Source of the DNA: Mycolicibacterium sp. P1-5
Lineage (GTDB): Bacteria > Actinomycetota > Actinomycetes > Mycobacteriales > Mycobacteriaceae
Assembly (NCBI RefSeq): GCF_008329565.1
Contig: NZ_NPKT01000003.1
Span: 294,733-358,732, forward strand
Length of the DNA stretch: 64,000 bases
Direction of reading: 5' to 3'
The position numbers were made by a program, and so were the translations under genes. Below the pieces are notes generated by a model. The model searched no databases and was not told the origin of the DNA. It saw nothing but the letters and a program-made list of their open reading frames with translations. Positions 37,473 to 48,205 of this stretch are shown piece by piece. Each line of letters opens with the position of its first letter. The stretch's first letter is position 1.

Positions 37473-38300
37473 ATGCCCGCCGACGTCTTGCGCCTGGCCA
37501 CCTGGAACGTGAATTCGATTCGCGCGAGGGTGGACCGGGTCACCGACTGGCTGCGCCGCGGCGACGTCGACGTGCTGGCCATGCAGGAAACCAAGTGCTC
37601 CGACGACCAGTTCCCCACCATGCCGTTCCTCGAGGCCGGCTACGAGGTGGTGCACTGCGGGTTCAACCAGTGGAATGGCGTGGCGATCGCCTCCCGGGTC
37701 GGCTTCGACGACGTCGAGGTCGGCTTCGACGGCCAACCGTCGTGGGGCAAGGACGACGACGCCAAGGCCGAGGCTCGCGCGCTGGCGGCCACCTGCGCCG
37801 GCGTGCGGGTGTGGAGCCTCTATGTGCCCAACGGCCGCACCCTGGCCGATCCGCACTATCAGTACAAGTTGGAATGGCTTGCTGCCCTTCGTAGCACGGC
37901 CGAATCGTGGTTGCAGCGTGATCCACAGGCGCCAATCGCCCTGGTCGGCGATTGGAACATCGCGCCGACGGACGAAGACGTATGGGACATCGGGGTATTC
38001 GACGGCGCCACGCACGTATCGGAACCGGAACGCAAGGCGTTCAACGCTATTGTCGAGACGAAGTTCACCGACGTGGTGCGTCCGTTCACCCCCGGCCCCG
38101 GGGTGTACACCTACTGGGACTACACCCAGCTGGCCTTCCAGAAACGCCGCGGCATGCGCATCGACTTCATCCTTGGCTCACCGGCTTTGGCGGCGCGGGT
38201 GACGCACGCCGAGATCGTCAAGGACGAACGCCGACCGGGCAAGAAAGGCGATCCTTCACCCAGCGACCACGCGCCGGTGCTGGTGGACCTGAGCGGTTAA
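37473..38300 (+). CDS. xthA: Exodeoxyribonuclease III (AP endonuclease)
   Basis: This 275-residue Mg-dependent enzyme acts in base-excision repair. Its motifs are LATWNVNSIRARVDRV, QETKC with the metal-binding Glu, GDWNIAPTDEDV and the catalytic SDHAPV at the C-terminus. A -10 TACGCT (37460-37465), 7 bp before the ATG and inside the GNAT gene, suggests its own leaderless transcript. The stop overlaps the convergent oxidoreductase by 4 bp. Confidence 0.95.
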   Translation: MPADVLRLATWNVNSIRARVDRVTDWLRRGDVDVLAMQETKCSDDQFPTMPFLEAGYEVVHCGFNQWNGVAIASRVGFDDVEVGFDGQPSWGKDDDAKAEARALAATCAGVRVWSLYVPNGRTLADPHYQYKLEWLAALRSTAESWLQRDPQAPIALVGDWNIAPTDEDVWDIGVFDGATHVSEPERKAFNAIVETKFTDVVRPFTPGPGVYTYWDYTQLAFQKRRGMRIDFILGSPALAARVTHAEIVKDERRPGKKGDPSPSDHAPVLVDLSG

Positions 38301-39358
38301 GCGCTCGCCGGTTCGCTGACCTTAACCAGCATCTTGCCGATGTTGGCGCCGGTGAACAGACCGTTGAGTGCGTCGACGCAGGCTTCCAGGCCGTCGAAGA
38401 CGGTCTCGCGGTGAACCAGCTTGCCCTCGGATTCCCAGCGGCGCAGATCGGCGAACGCCTCGTCGAAGCGACCCCACATGTCCAGGGCGTTGAACCCCTG
38501 CATCGAGGCGGTTTTGGCCAGCAGGTTGACGTAGTTGGCCGGTCCCGGATGCTCACCGGTCAGATAGCTGGAGATGACGCCGCAGAGCACCACCCGGGCC
38601 CTGGGCGCCAGCCGGCCCAGGACGGCGTTCAGGATCGGGCCGCCGACGTTGTCGAAGTAGACATCAACCCCTTTGGGGCAGTGCTGTTTCAGGGCGGCGG
38701 GAAGGTCGTCGTCCTTGTAGTCGATACACGCGTCGAATCCGAAGTCCTCGACGACTGCACGGCATTTGTCGGCGCCACCGGCGATGCCGACCACCCGGGC
38801 GCCGGCGATCTTGGCGATCTGTCCGGCAACCGAGCCGGTGGCGCCGGCCGCCGCCGACACCACCACGGTATCGCCCTCTTTCGGGCGGCCGATGTCGGTC
38901 ATCCCGAAATAGGCCGTGGCGCCGGTCGGTCCGTACACGCTCATGATCGCCAGCTGGTCGGTTTCTCCGGGTATGGGCGTGCTGAACAGGTCGTCGCGGA
39001 TGATCGCGTAGTCCTGAAAGCCGGTCAACGTGGTGACGATGTCACCGACCGCGAAGGCGTCGCATCGTGATTCGACGACCTCGCCGATCCCGGCGGCACG
39101 GATGACCTCGCCGAGTTGCACCGGCGGAAGATAGCTCGGCTGGTCGTCCAACCAGGTGCGGACGGCGGCGTCGAGGCCCACATACGTGGTGCGCAGCAGC
39201 GCCTCCCCCTCGGCGACCTGCGGTGCGGCTGCGGTGACGAACTCGGTGTCGGTTGGTTGCACCAGGCCCGAGGGGCGGCGGCGCAACAGGATCTGGCGGT
39301 TCGTCAGCGCGGGCACGATCTCCGAAGCTACCGAAGGCGGCACCGATGTGGAGGCCAA
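38297..39358 (-). CDS. MDR-superfamily NADP-dependent oxidoreductase
   Basis: This 353-residue zinc-independent medium-chain reductase is of the leukotriene B4 dehydrogenase/quinone-reductase type. The N-terminal catalytic domain (LLRRRPSGLVQPTDTEF) is followed by the nucleotide-binding motif SAAAGATGSVAGQIAK near residue 165 and VDVYFDNVGG. It probably reduces enones or quinones with NADPH. It is convergent with xthA and divergent from a small unknown gene. Confidence 0.88.
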   Translation of the reverse strand: MASTSVPPSVASEIVPALTNRQILLRRRPSGLVQPTDTEFVTAAAPQVAEGEALLRTTYVGLDAAVRTWLDDQPSYLPPVQLGEVIRAAGIGEVVESRCDAFAVGDIVTTLTGFQDYAIIRDDLFSTPIPGETDQLAIMSVYGPTGATAYFGMTDIGRPKEGDTVVVSAAAGATGSVAGQIAKIAGARVVGIAGGADKCRAVVEDFGFDACIDYKDDDLPAALKQHCPKGVDVYFDNVGGPILNAVLGRLAPRARVVLCGVISSYLTGEHPGPANYVNLLAKTASMQGFNALDMWGRFDEAFADLRRWESEGKLVHRETVFDGLEACVDALNGLFTGANIGKMLVKVSEPASA

Positions 39359-39441
39359 GTGGGACAGACCCCCGCCGTCACGGTTTCCAGCAGGTGAACA
39401 ATCGGCGATTCACCGCGCGCCTGCGGGTGGGCAGCTGAACC

Positions 39442-39735
39442 ATGGTCTGGATGGGGTCGTTTGTATCGGTGTATGTCGATTGGTCAGCCACGGTCGAGCA
39501 TGTGCGTGCCGCCGCCCGAGAACTGCCGATGCCCGCCGGCGTGCTCGGCATAAACGTGGTCGAGGCCGGTGACACGTTCGGCTGCCGGATCGCCGTCGAT
39601 CTGACGGGTGATTTCGACGAACAACGCGACGGCCCCGGCATCGCGCGGTCGTATGCGGCTCAGCTCTCCAATGCGCTCGCCGTGCCGGCGTTCGCGCTTC
39701 GCGACCTCATCTTGGTCGGCCGTTCGGATTCATGA
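39442..39735 (+). CDS. Hypothetical protein, 97 residues
   Basis: This small soluble protein has no recognised domain. It is predicted to be mixed alpha/beta (FVSVYVDWSATVEHVRAAAREL, GVLGINVVEAGDTFGCRIAVDL). No signal peptide or membrane helix is seen. Base composition and codon use match the neighbours, so it is probably a real gene. It lies 83 bp from the divergent oxidoreductase and 58 bp before the next small gene on the same strand. Confidence 0.6.
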   Translation: MVWMGSFVSVYVDWSATVEHVRAAARELPMPAGVLGINVVEAGDTFGCRIAVDLTGDFDEQRDGPGIARSYAAQLSNALAVPAFALRDLILVGRSDS

Positions 39736-39793
39736 TTCGCAGCCGTTCTCGGCTCGTCACGATCTGTTCGGGCTGGTGTGCTGGGCTACCCGG

Positions 39794-40171
39794 GTGAGTT
39801 CGGACCTCAGCATCCCGATCCCGAAAAGCACCGCGCATCAGGCGTTGACTTGTATCGACGCGCTCATCGAAGAGTATCGGCGACAACGGCCGGCCGGCGG
39901 ATCCCGGATGGTCGGCGATCTCATCGAATTCCGGGAGGCGATCTCGCAGAGCATGCGAGCCTCGCGGGACCGCACCGCCCGGCTGGGCGCACTCACCCTG
40001 GCCAGGATTTCCGATCGGCTGACCGCCTGCGCGCAGGCCGAGGTCGGCCCGGCCGAACTGCAGGCCGCGATGTGGCGCACCGCAGGACGACTCCATCGCT
40101 GGGTCGCCGAGGGCACCGCCCCGCCGCCGGCTACTCGGTCGTCGTCGTCGCGGGCGCCTGGCCTTCGGTGA
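39794..40171 (+). CDS. Hypothetical helical protein, 125 residues
   Basis: This is a GTG-started, mostly helical protein (STAHQALTCIDALIEEYRRQR, DRTARLGALTLARISDRLTACAQAEV) with a Ser/Arg-rich C-terminus. No family is recognised. Its last 41 bp overlap the convergent exporter gene. The position right after the other small unknown gene suggests a pair. The 5' boundary is uncertain. Confidence 0.45.
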   Translation: MSSDLSIPIPKSTAHQALTCIDALIEEYRRQRPAGGSRMVGDLIEFREAISQSMRASRDRTARLGALTLARISDRLTACAQAEVGPAELQAAMWRTAGRLHRWVAEGTAPPPATRSSSSRAPGLR

Positions 40172-41888
40172 CCTCTTCGGCGCCGTAGCGGCCAGGGTTG
40201 AACATCGAAGCGATCGCACCGATCACCATCATCACGGCGGCGGCGCCGAACACCACCACCAGGCCGGTGTGGAACGGTTCGGTGATCAGGTTCGGGAAGA
40301 ACGTTTGTCCGGTCAGCACTTCGGTGTTGACACCCGGCTGATGCAACGCGTTGTAAGGCGCCAAGAGCTGGCCGATCGGGTTGTAGCCCAGGAAGGCCGC
40401 GAACAGGCTGCCCACCGGCGGCAGATTCGCCACGTCGTGGGCGACTGACGCCGAAATTCCTTGAGCCTGAAGACCTTCAGTCATCGCGGCGGGCAGGGTG
40501 TTGGCCAGCCCCACGATCATCAGCGAGAAGAAAATGCCGATCGACAGCGAGTTACCGGCGTTGAAGAACGTCGAACGCACCCCCGAGGCGGCGCCGCGCT
40601 GCGAGGCCGGGACACTCGACATGATCGCCGCGGTGTTGGGTGCGGTGAAGATGCCGCCGCCGATGCCGTTGAGGAACACCAGCACCGCGAAGACCCAGTA
40701 GTCGAAGTTGACCGGAATCAGCAACAGTGCAACGAAAGTGAGTGCCATCAACAGCATGCCGCCGACGGTGAACGGCCGCGCGCCGATCCGGTCGGCGAAC
40801 GATCCGGCGATCGGTGCTGCGGCCAGGAAGCCGAAAGTTGCCGGCAGAAGATAGATGCCTGCCCACAGTGGGGTGGACTCGAAGCTGTAGCCGTGCAACG
40901 GAAGCCAGATGCCCTGCAGCCAGATGATCAACATGAACTGCAAACCGCCACGACCGACCGACGACATCAGGCCGGCGAGATTGCCCATACCGAATGCCGC
41001 CGACCGGAACAGCCGGATGTCGACCATCGGTTGGGACACCCGTAACTCGATGAAGCAGAACGCCACCAGCAGCAGTAGTCCTCCGATGATCGAACCGAGC
41101 ACCATCGGGCTCATCCACCCGGTCGTCGAATCACCGTAAGGCTGAATGCCATAGGTGATGCCGATCAGCAGGACGGTCAGCCCGACGCCGAATGTGATGG
41201 TGCCCGCCCAATCGACCCGGCCGGGATTACGCACGCCGAGCTCCTTCAGGGAGCGCACGCTCCAGATGGTGCCGATGACGCCGATCGGCACACCCACCCA
41301 GAAGATCGCCTGCCAATGCACCTCGGAGAGCACCCCGCCGATCAGCAGACCCAAAAACGACCCGGCGACCGCAGCGACCATGTTGACGCCCAGCGCCATG
41401 CCGCGCTGGTTGGCGGGGAATGCGTCGGTGAGGATGGCCGACGACGACGACATCAGCATCGCGCCGCCGACACCCTGGATCACCCGCCAGGCGATCAGCC
41501 AGATGGCACCGCCGTCGAGGTGAAACGGATCGAAAGACAACGCGACAGCCGCCAGGGTGAACACCACGAAGCCGATGTTGTAGATACGCACCCGGCCGTA
41601 CATGTCCCCGAGACGACCGAACGGCACCACCAGCACGGCGGTGACCACCAGGTAGCCCATCAGCATCCACAGCAGATAGCTGACATTGCCGGGTGCGAGC
41701 GGGTTGAGCCCGATACCGCGGAAGATGGCGGGCAAGGAGATCAGGACGATCGAGGCGTTGATCGAAGCCAGCAGGATGCCCAGCGTGGTGTTGGACAGGA
41801 CGATCCACTTGTAGTGCGGGTGGTCGTGGTCCATCCTGCGGCGGCGCCGGTCGGTTTCAGCCAGGGCAGGGTCGAGCTCGGTCGTCAC
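40131..41888 (-). CDS. DHA2-family (14-TM) major facilitator exporter
   Basis: This drug:H+ antiporter-like protein of about 585 residues has motif A GRLGDMYGRVRIYN, the helix-5 motif C-type region GVNMVAAVAGSFLGLLIGG and about 14 hydrophobic helices. Substrates may be drugs, dyes or lipids. The GTG at 41888 gives a compact N-terminus; an ATG at 41912 adds eight residues. A GGCGCC-TACC-GGCGC palindrome at about 41930-41945 just upstream may be an operator. Confidence 0.9.
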   Translation of the reverse strand: MTTELDPALAETDRRRRRMDHDHPHYKWIVLSNTTLGILLASINASIVLISLPAIFRGIGLNPLAPGNVSYLLWMLMGYLVVTAVLVVPFGRLGDMYGRVRIYNIGFVVFTLAAVALSFDPFHLDGGAIWLIAWRVIQGVGGAMLMSSSSAILTDAFPANQRGMALGVNMVAAVAGSFLGLLIGGVLSEVHWQAIFWVGVPIGVIGTIWSVRSLKELGVRNPGRVDWAGTITFGVGLTVLLIGITYGIQPYGDSTTGWMSPMVLGSIIGGLLLLVAFCFIELRVSQPMVDIRLFRSAAFGMGNLAGLMSSVGRGGLQFMLIIWLQGIWLPLHGYSFESTPLWAGIYLLPATFGFLAAAPIAGSFADRIGARPFTVGGMLLMALTFVALLLIPVNFDYWVFAVLVFLNGIGGGIFTAPNTAAIMSSVPASQRGAASGVRSTFFNAGNSLSIGIFFSLMIVGLANTLPAAMTEGLQAQGISASVAHDVANLPPVGSLFAAFLGYNPIGQLLAPYNALHQPGVNTEVLTGQTFFPNLITEPFHTGLVVVFGAAAVMMVIGAIASMFNPGRYGAEEVTEGQAPATTTTE

Positions 41889-41991
41889 GGGCGAATCTCG
41901 TTTCGTATGCAATCGTCTAGCAAAAGCAAAGGGCGCCTACCGGCGCAATAACGCATATGTTAGCTATACAAATCATTTGGAGCCAATCCGT

Positions 41992-42050
41992 TCGAGTTTC
42001 ACGTTCGGCAGGAAATGTGCGAGTAAGTCACCGCCAAACGTGAAAATCGA
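41992..42050. repeat. Palindromic repeat at the 3' side of DUF559 gene B
   Basis: Hairpin with 18-nt arms (41992-42009 and 42033-42050, 16 of 18 matching) around a 23-nt loop that contains CGAGTA. It lies 19 bp beyond the stop of the minus-strand DUF559 gene. The left arm and loop match the hairpin at 42965-43021 in the same orientation. The arms (TTTCACGTT) are unlike those around gene A. Confidence 0.8.
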
Positions 42051-42069
42051 TTTGCGCGTCGCGGCCCGC

Positions 42070-42924
42070 TCACGGCTTCCAACCGCGGGAGAGCAGGAGC
42101 CGCTTGGCACGCGCGATGATCTCGTCGTCTGCGTCTTCCTTGAGGACGTGGTCGACCGCCCAGCCAAGACGTTCCACGATTGGGCGTAGTCGCACGTCCT
42201 TCACGTAGGCGCGGCGGTCCGTGCGGTGGACATCCCCGTCGTACTCGGAGCCGACTCGGAAGTGCTCCCACCCCAGGTCGAGGACCCGGACCGCCCGCCA
42301 ACCGTCGTACACAGGAACCTGCGTCGCGGGACGTGGAAGCCCGGCGCCGACGTACAACAGCCGCAGCCTTGTCTCCTGAGGCGAGGCTGCTCCACCATCT
42401 ACGAGGGGCAGCACGCCGAACAACCGCTTCAGTCCGCGGACCCCGGGGTACCGCTTGGCCAGGAGCAACACATCTTCGGCTGAGAACACTTGGTTGCGCA
42501 TCAGCGCGTCCAGCCGAGCTATCGATTCATCGCGATCCAGGTGCCTGCCCAGATCGAATGCCGCGCGTGCGCGCACGACGACGGGGATGCCGGCGACAGT
42601 GGTGACCTCATCCGGTGCGAATGATTCTTGGCGGACAACAAGGCCTGGTTGCGGACGCGCATGCCGGGGCGATATCAGCTCGATGGCGGTGTTCGCGTCG
42701 ACCCAGCTGGCGCCATACAGTCCGGATGCCGCCACACCGGTGATCACCGCTTGACGGCCGGTTGCCAACCATGCCGCCTTCGCCCGGTCCCACAGCGTGA
42801 TCGTCGAGTCCTTGGGCACGTACACGCCGCGGAAAAGCGGCTGGTACCAGCGGAACAGCTCACTCCTGGTGAGCCGACCATCTGCCAGCGCCTCACGGCC
42901 GAGGAACACCTCCCGCTTGGCCAT
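42070..42924 (-). CDS. DUF559 (Vsr-like) nuclease-domain protein with AbiEi-like N-terminus, copy B
   Basis: This 284-residue paralogue of the genes at 4459 and 62929 has an N-terminal winged-helix-like region with SELFRWYQPLFRGVYVPKD and TGVAASGLYGASW. The C-terminal DUF559 domain has SPQETRLR, VLDLGW, YDGDVHRTDRR and VERLGW, giving the acidic and basic residues expected of a Vsr-like active site. It is a single gene between the exporter and the thiC riboswitch, on the opposite strand to thiC, and bracketed by two similar hairpins. Biological role unknown. Confidence 0.87.
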   Translation of the reverse strand: MAKREVFLGREALADGRLTRSELFRWYQPLFRGVYVPKDSTITLWDRAKAAWLATGRQAVITGVAASGLYGASWVDANTAIELISPRHARPQPGLVVRQESFAPDEVTTVAGIPVVVRARAAFDLGRHLDRDESIARLDALMRNQVFSAEDVLLLAKRYPGVRGLKRLFGVLPLVDGGAASPQETRLRLLYVGAGLPRPATQVPVYDGWRAVRVLDLGWEHFRVGSEYDGDVHRTDRRAYVKDVRLRPIVERLGWAVDHVLKEDADDEIIARAKRLLLSRGWKP

Positions 42925-42964
42925 GGCGGGAGCCTGTCATTGAGCACCGACAACGATCGACCGT

Positions 42965-43021
42965 CGAGATTCACCTTCTGCAGCCAAAGATCGAGTAGAC
43001 CGCTGCAAAACGTGAAGCTCG
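42965..43021. repeat. Palindromic repeat at the 5' side of DUF559 gene B
   Basis: Hairpin with 20-nt arms (42965-42984 and 43002-43021, 17 of 20 matching) and a 17-nt loop also containing CGAGTA. It lies 40 bp upstream of the DUF559 start and ends about 30 bp before the -10 region of thiC. It is the gene-B-specific partner of the hairpin at 41992-42050. Confidence 0.82.
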
Positions 43022-43050
43022 CGGCTCAGCCAAAGCCGGCGGCGATGGGT

Positions 43051-43056
43051 TACTGT
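43051..43056 (+). promoter_or_regulatory. Probable -10 (TACTGT) of thiC
   Basis: TACTGT lies about 20 bp before the TPP aptamer, so transcription would begin just upstream of it. No good -35 is visible, as is common in mycobacteria. The DUF559 unit ends only 30 bp upstream. Confidence 0.4.
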
Positions 43057-43076
43057 GGCGGCGGAAACACAAACCC

Positions 43077-45565
<2,489 letters not shown>

Positions 45566-45569
<4 letters not shown>

Positions 45570-46225
45570 GCGAGATCGACGAGATCGCCGGCATCACCCA
45601 CGAGCCGGACGGCACGCCTGAGGGGGTGGTGCTGCTGACCCACGGCGCAGGCGGCAGCCGGGACGCCCCGCTGCTGATCCGGATCTGTGAGGAGTGGGCC
45701 GCGCGTGGCTGGCTCGCGGTGCGCTACAACCTGCCTTACCGGCGCCGCCGCCCGAAGGGGCCGCCGTCAGGGTCGGCGGCCGGCGACCGGGACGGCATCG
45801 TCGACGCGCTCACGCTGGCCCGCTCGCTGGCCGACGGCCCGGTGATCGCCGGCGGGCACTCCTACGGTGGACGGCAGACCTCGATGGTCGTCGTTGAGAA
45901 CCCCGACCTCGCCGACGTGCTGACCCCGTTCTCCTATCCGCTACACCCGCCGGGCAAGCCCGACCGGTTGCGCACCGAGCACTTCACCGGCATCACCATC
46001 CCGACGGTGTTCACCCACGGCACCGCCGACCCGTTCGGGACCATCGAGGAATTGCGCGAGGCGGTGATGCTCATCCCGTCGCAGGTCGAAATCGTCGAGG
46101 TCACCGGAGCGCGTCACGACCTGGGCTCGAAGAAGCTCGACGTGCCGGCCTTGGCGGTCGACGCGGCGCTGTCGACATTGGTCCCCGAGAATCGGGCCAA
46201 ACGGACGTATCTTACTCGCGAGTAA
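45566..46225 (+). CDS. Alpha/beta hydrolase (dienelactone-hydrolase-like, Rv0421c-like)
   Basis: This 219-residue hydrolase has the nucleophile elbow GGHSYGG, oxyanion-loop THGAGGSRDAP, and the late Asp and His in GTADPFG and GARHDLG. The substrate is unknown. It forms the third gene of the thiC-thiD operon with 4-bp overlap. Its stop codon lies inside the 26-bp palindrome that precedes the monooxygenase gene. Confidence 0.87.
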
Positions 46226-46231
46226 GATACG
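46206..46231. promoter_or_regulatory. Perfect 26-bp palindromic operator before the monooxygenase
   Basis: Two exact 13-bp half-sites CGTATCTTACTCG meet without spacer. The palindrome ends 1 bp before a -10 hexamer TATCCT (46233-46238), itself 6 bp before the ATG at 46245. It therefore covers the -35 region of a leaderless promoter, the expected place for a repressor. Half-site form and size suit a TetR-type dimer pair, but no regulator gene is adjacent. Confidence 0.85.
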
Positions 46232-46244
46232 GTATCCTGTCCGC

Positions 46245-47726
46245 ATGGCAACGCAGCTCGACGCAATCATCGTCGGGGCCGGTTTCGCAGGAATCGGCGC
46301 CGCGATCCAGCTCAAACGCCTCGGCTTCGAGAACTTCATCGTGCTGGACCGCGAGGACGATCTCGGCGGCACCTGGTACGTCAACCATTACCCCGGGTTG
46401 ACCGTCGACGTCCCCACCACCACGTACTCGTACTTCTTCGAGCCCAACCCGAACTGGGACCGGCTGTTCTCCACCGGCACCCAGATCAAGCAGTACGCCG
46501 ACAACGTCGCAGACAAGTACGACGTGCGCCGCCACATCCGATTCAACACGACCGTCGAGAGCGCCCGGTGGGACGACGAAGACAAGCTCTGGCGGGTCAC
46601 GCTTGCCGACGGTGACACTTTGACGGCGCGGTATCTCATCACCGCGACCGGCTTTTTGTCGCAGCCGCGCACGCCCGAGATTCCGGGAATCGAAAGGTTC
46701 GAGGGCAAGATCGTCCACACCGCCGCCTGGGACGACAGCTACGATGCGGCCAATCGTCAGATCGGCATCATCGGCACGGGCGCCACCGCGGTCCAGCTGA
46801 TTCCTGAATTAGCCAGGGATGCAGCTGATCTCACCGTCTACCAGCGCACCGCGATCTATGTGGTCCCCAAGATCGACATCAAGTTCGGGGCGCGGGCCAA
46901 GCGGCTGTTTGCCCGGGCCCCGCTGGCCCAGCGCGCTATCCGCGTCATCACCGACTTCGTCTACGAGGTTCTGGTCGACTGGGGCGTCCTGCATTACAGC
47001 CGCTTCCCGCTGGGGAATCGCGTAGCGGCCTACCTCTCCAAGGTGTGGCGCTTCGCCATCATTCGGGACAGGGAACTGCGGCGCAAACTCACCCCAGACT
47101 ACGAATTCGGTTGTAAACGGCCGACATTCTCGAACAAGTTCTATGGGGCGTTCACCAAACCCAATGTGCACCTGCAGGCCAGCGGGATCGACCACATCGA
47201 AGCCGACGGGATCGTCGCGAACGACGGCACCAAGGCCGTCATCGACACCCTGGTGCTGGCAACAGGTTTCGATCTTTGGGAGGCCAATTTCCCCGCCATT
47301 GAGGTGATTGGCCGGGACGGCCGTAACCTGGGTAAGTGGTGGCGGGAGACGCGGTTCCAGGCATACCAAGGTGTGTCGGTGCCGCACTTCCCGAACTTCT
47401 TGAGCCTGGCGAGTCCCTATGCGTTCCTGGGTTTGAACTTCTTCAACACGATGGAATACCAGATGCGGCACATGGACCGACTCTTCGGTGAGCTGCAACA
47501 GCGCGGAGCGACAACGTTCGAGATCACCGAGGAGGCGAACACCCGGTACCTCGACCAGATGACCGAGTTGCTCGGCACGTCTTTGTTCACCCTCGGCGAC
47601 TGCGCGTCGTCGCGGTCGTACTATTTCAATCCCAGTGGTGAGGCGACGCTGTTGCGGCCGATGACTACGCACCAGGCATTACGCGAGGCGTCGACGTACC
47701 CGGTGTCCGACTACCACATCAGTTGA
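46245..47726 (+). CDS. Flavin-containing/Baeyer-Villiger-type monooxygenase
   Basis: This 493-residue FAD/NADPH enzyme has the FAD-binding GAGFAGIGAA near residue 11, the Baeyer-Villiger fingerprint FEGKIVHTAAWDD around residue 155 and the second Rossmann motif GTGATAVQ. It inserts oxygen into ketones or oxidises N/S atoms using O2; the substrate is not predictable. It is controlled by the palindrome at 46206. The following small gene is on the same strand, 16 bp on. Confidence 0.92.
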   Translation: MATQLDAIIVGAGFAGIGAAIQLKRLGFENFIVLDREDDLGGTWYVNHYPGLTVDVPTTTYSYFFEPNPNWDRLFSTGTQIKQYADNVADKYDVRRHIRFNTTVESARWDDEDKLWRVTLADGDTLTARYLITATGFLSQPRTPEIPGIERFEGKIVHTAAWDDSYDAANRQIGIIGTGATAVQLIPELARDAADLTVYQRTAIYVVPKIDIKFGARAKRLFARAPLAQRAIRVITDFVYEVLVDWGVLHYSRFPLGNRVAAYLSKVWRFAIIRDRELRRKLTPDYEFGCKRPTFSNKFYGAFTKPNVHLQASGIDHIEADGIVANDGTKAVIDTLVLATGFDLWEANFPAIEVIGRDGRNLGKWWRETRFQAYQGVSVPHFPNFLSLASPYAFLGLNFFNTMEYQMRHMDRLFGELQQRGATTFEITEEANTRYLDQMTELLGTSLFTLGDCASSRSYYFNPSGEATLLRPMTTHQALREASTYPVSDYHIS

Positions 47727-47742
47727 ATCCGAGAGGACGTCG

Positions 47743-48003
47743 ATGTCTGCAGAGCCGTTGATCAAAGCGACCGGGGTGGTTGTGGCCGCCACCGGGCTGT
47801 CGCATTTCGTGCGCCCGGAGCTGTTCGATTCCGCCACCAAGTCGGCGTTTCCGGACAACACCCTGCAGCACACCTACATCGACGGCGGCATCGAGACCGC
47901 AATCGGACTGGCCCTGATCGCGCCCAAGACCCGCAAGCTCGCGCTGGTCGGACTGCTGGCCTACGGCGCGTACCTGGGTGCAAATATCGCCCGCAATCGC
48001 TGA
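47743..48003 (+). CDS. Small membrane protein (DoxX-like), 86 residues
   Basis: Small protein with two or three hydrophobic segments (IKATGVVVAATGLSHFV, GIETAIGLALIAP, LALVGLLAYGAYLGANIA). A GAGAGGACG Shine-Dalgarno precedes the ATG. It is probably co-expressed with the monooxygenase. The helix content and the HFVRPELFD motif are reminiscent of DoxX-like proteins, but the assignment is weak. Confidence 0.65.
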   Translation: MSAEPLIKATGVVVAATGLSHFVRPELFDSATKSAFPDNTLQHTYIDGGIETAIGLALIAPKTRKLALVGLLAYGAYLGANIARNR

Positions 48004-48192
48004 TTCTTTCAAGATCACGATTTCGACAACATTTACGGCCTCGTCAGATTTTTCGTTTACATTGGTCACGCACGGCGACGCGTACGTCGTTGGTTGGTGA
48101 GGATGCCACGCGAAATGGGTCGGGGGACCGTGCCGGACCGGCTTGGGCGCGGGCAACCGCTCCCACGCCGGTCCGCATTCATCTTCTCGGCC
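48004..48192. other. Gene-free region before the APC permease, with inverted repeats
   Basis: AT-rich start followed by GC-rich inverted repeats: an 11-bp palindrome GCCGGACCGGC and a later GCCGGTCC pairing with it. I could not match it to a riboswitch family. The permease has its own -10 (TAACAT at 48193-48198), 7 bp before its GTG, so this region is upstream of the permease transcript. It may be the 3' end or terminator of the preceding operon. Confidence 0.35.
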
Positions 48193-48205
48193 TAACATCC
48201 CGCCG

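Noticed and set aside
48004..48205. c-di-AMP (ydaO-type) or SAM-type riboswitch before the APC permease
   Set aside because: A few short matches (GGGGGACC, GGCAACC) drew attention because ydaO riboswitches can precede permeases, but the conserved GGGTGAAT and closing elements are missing, and the permease has a leaderless promoter downstream of the region.
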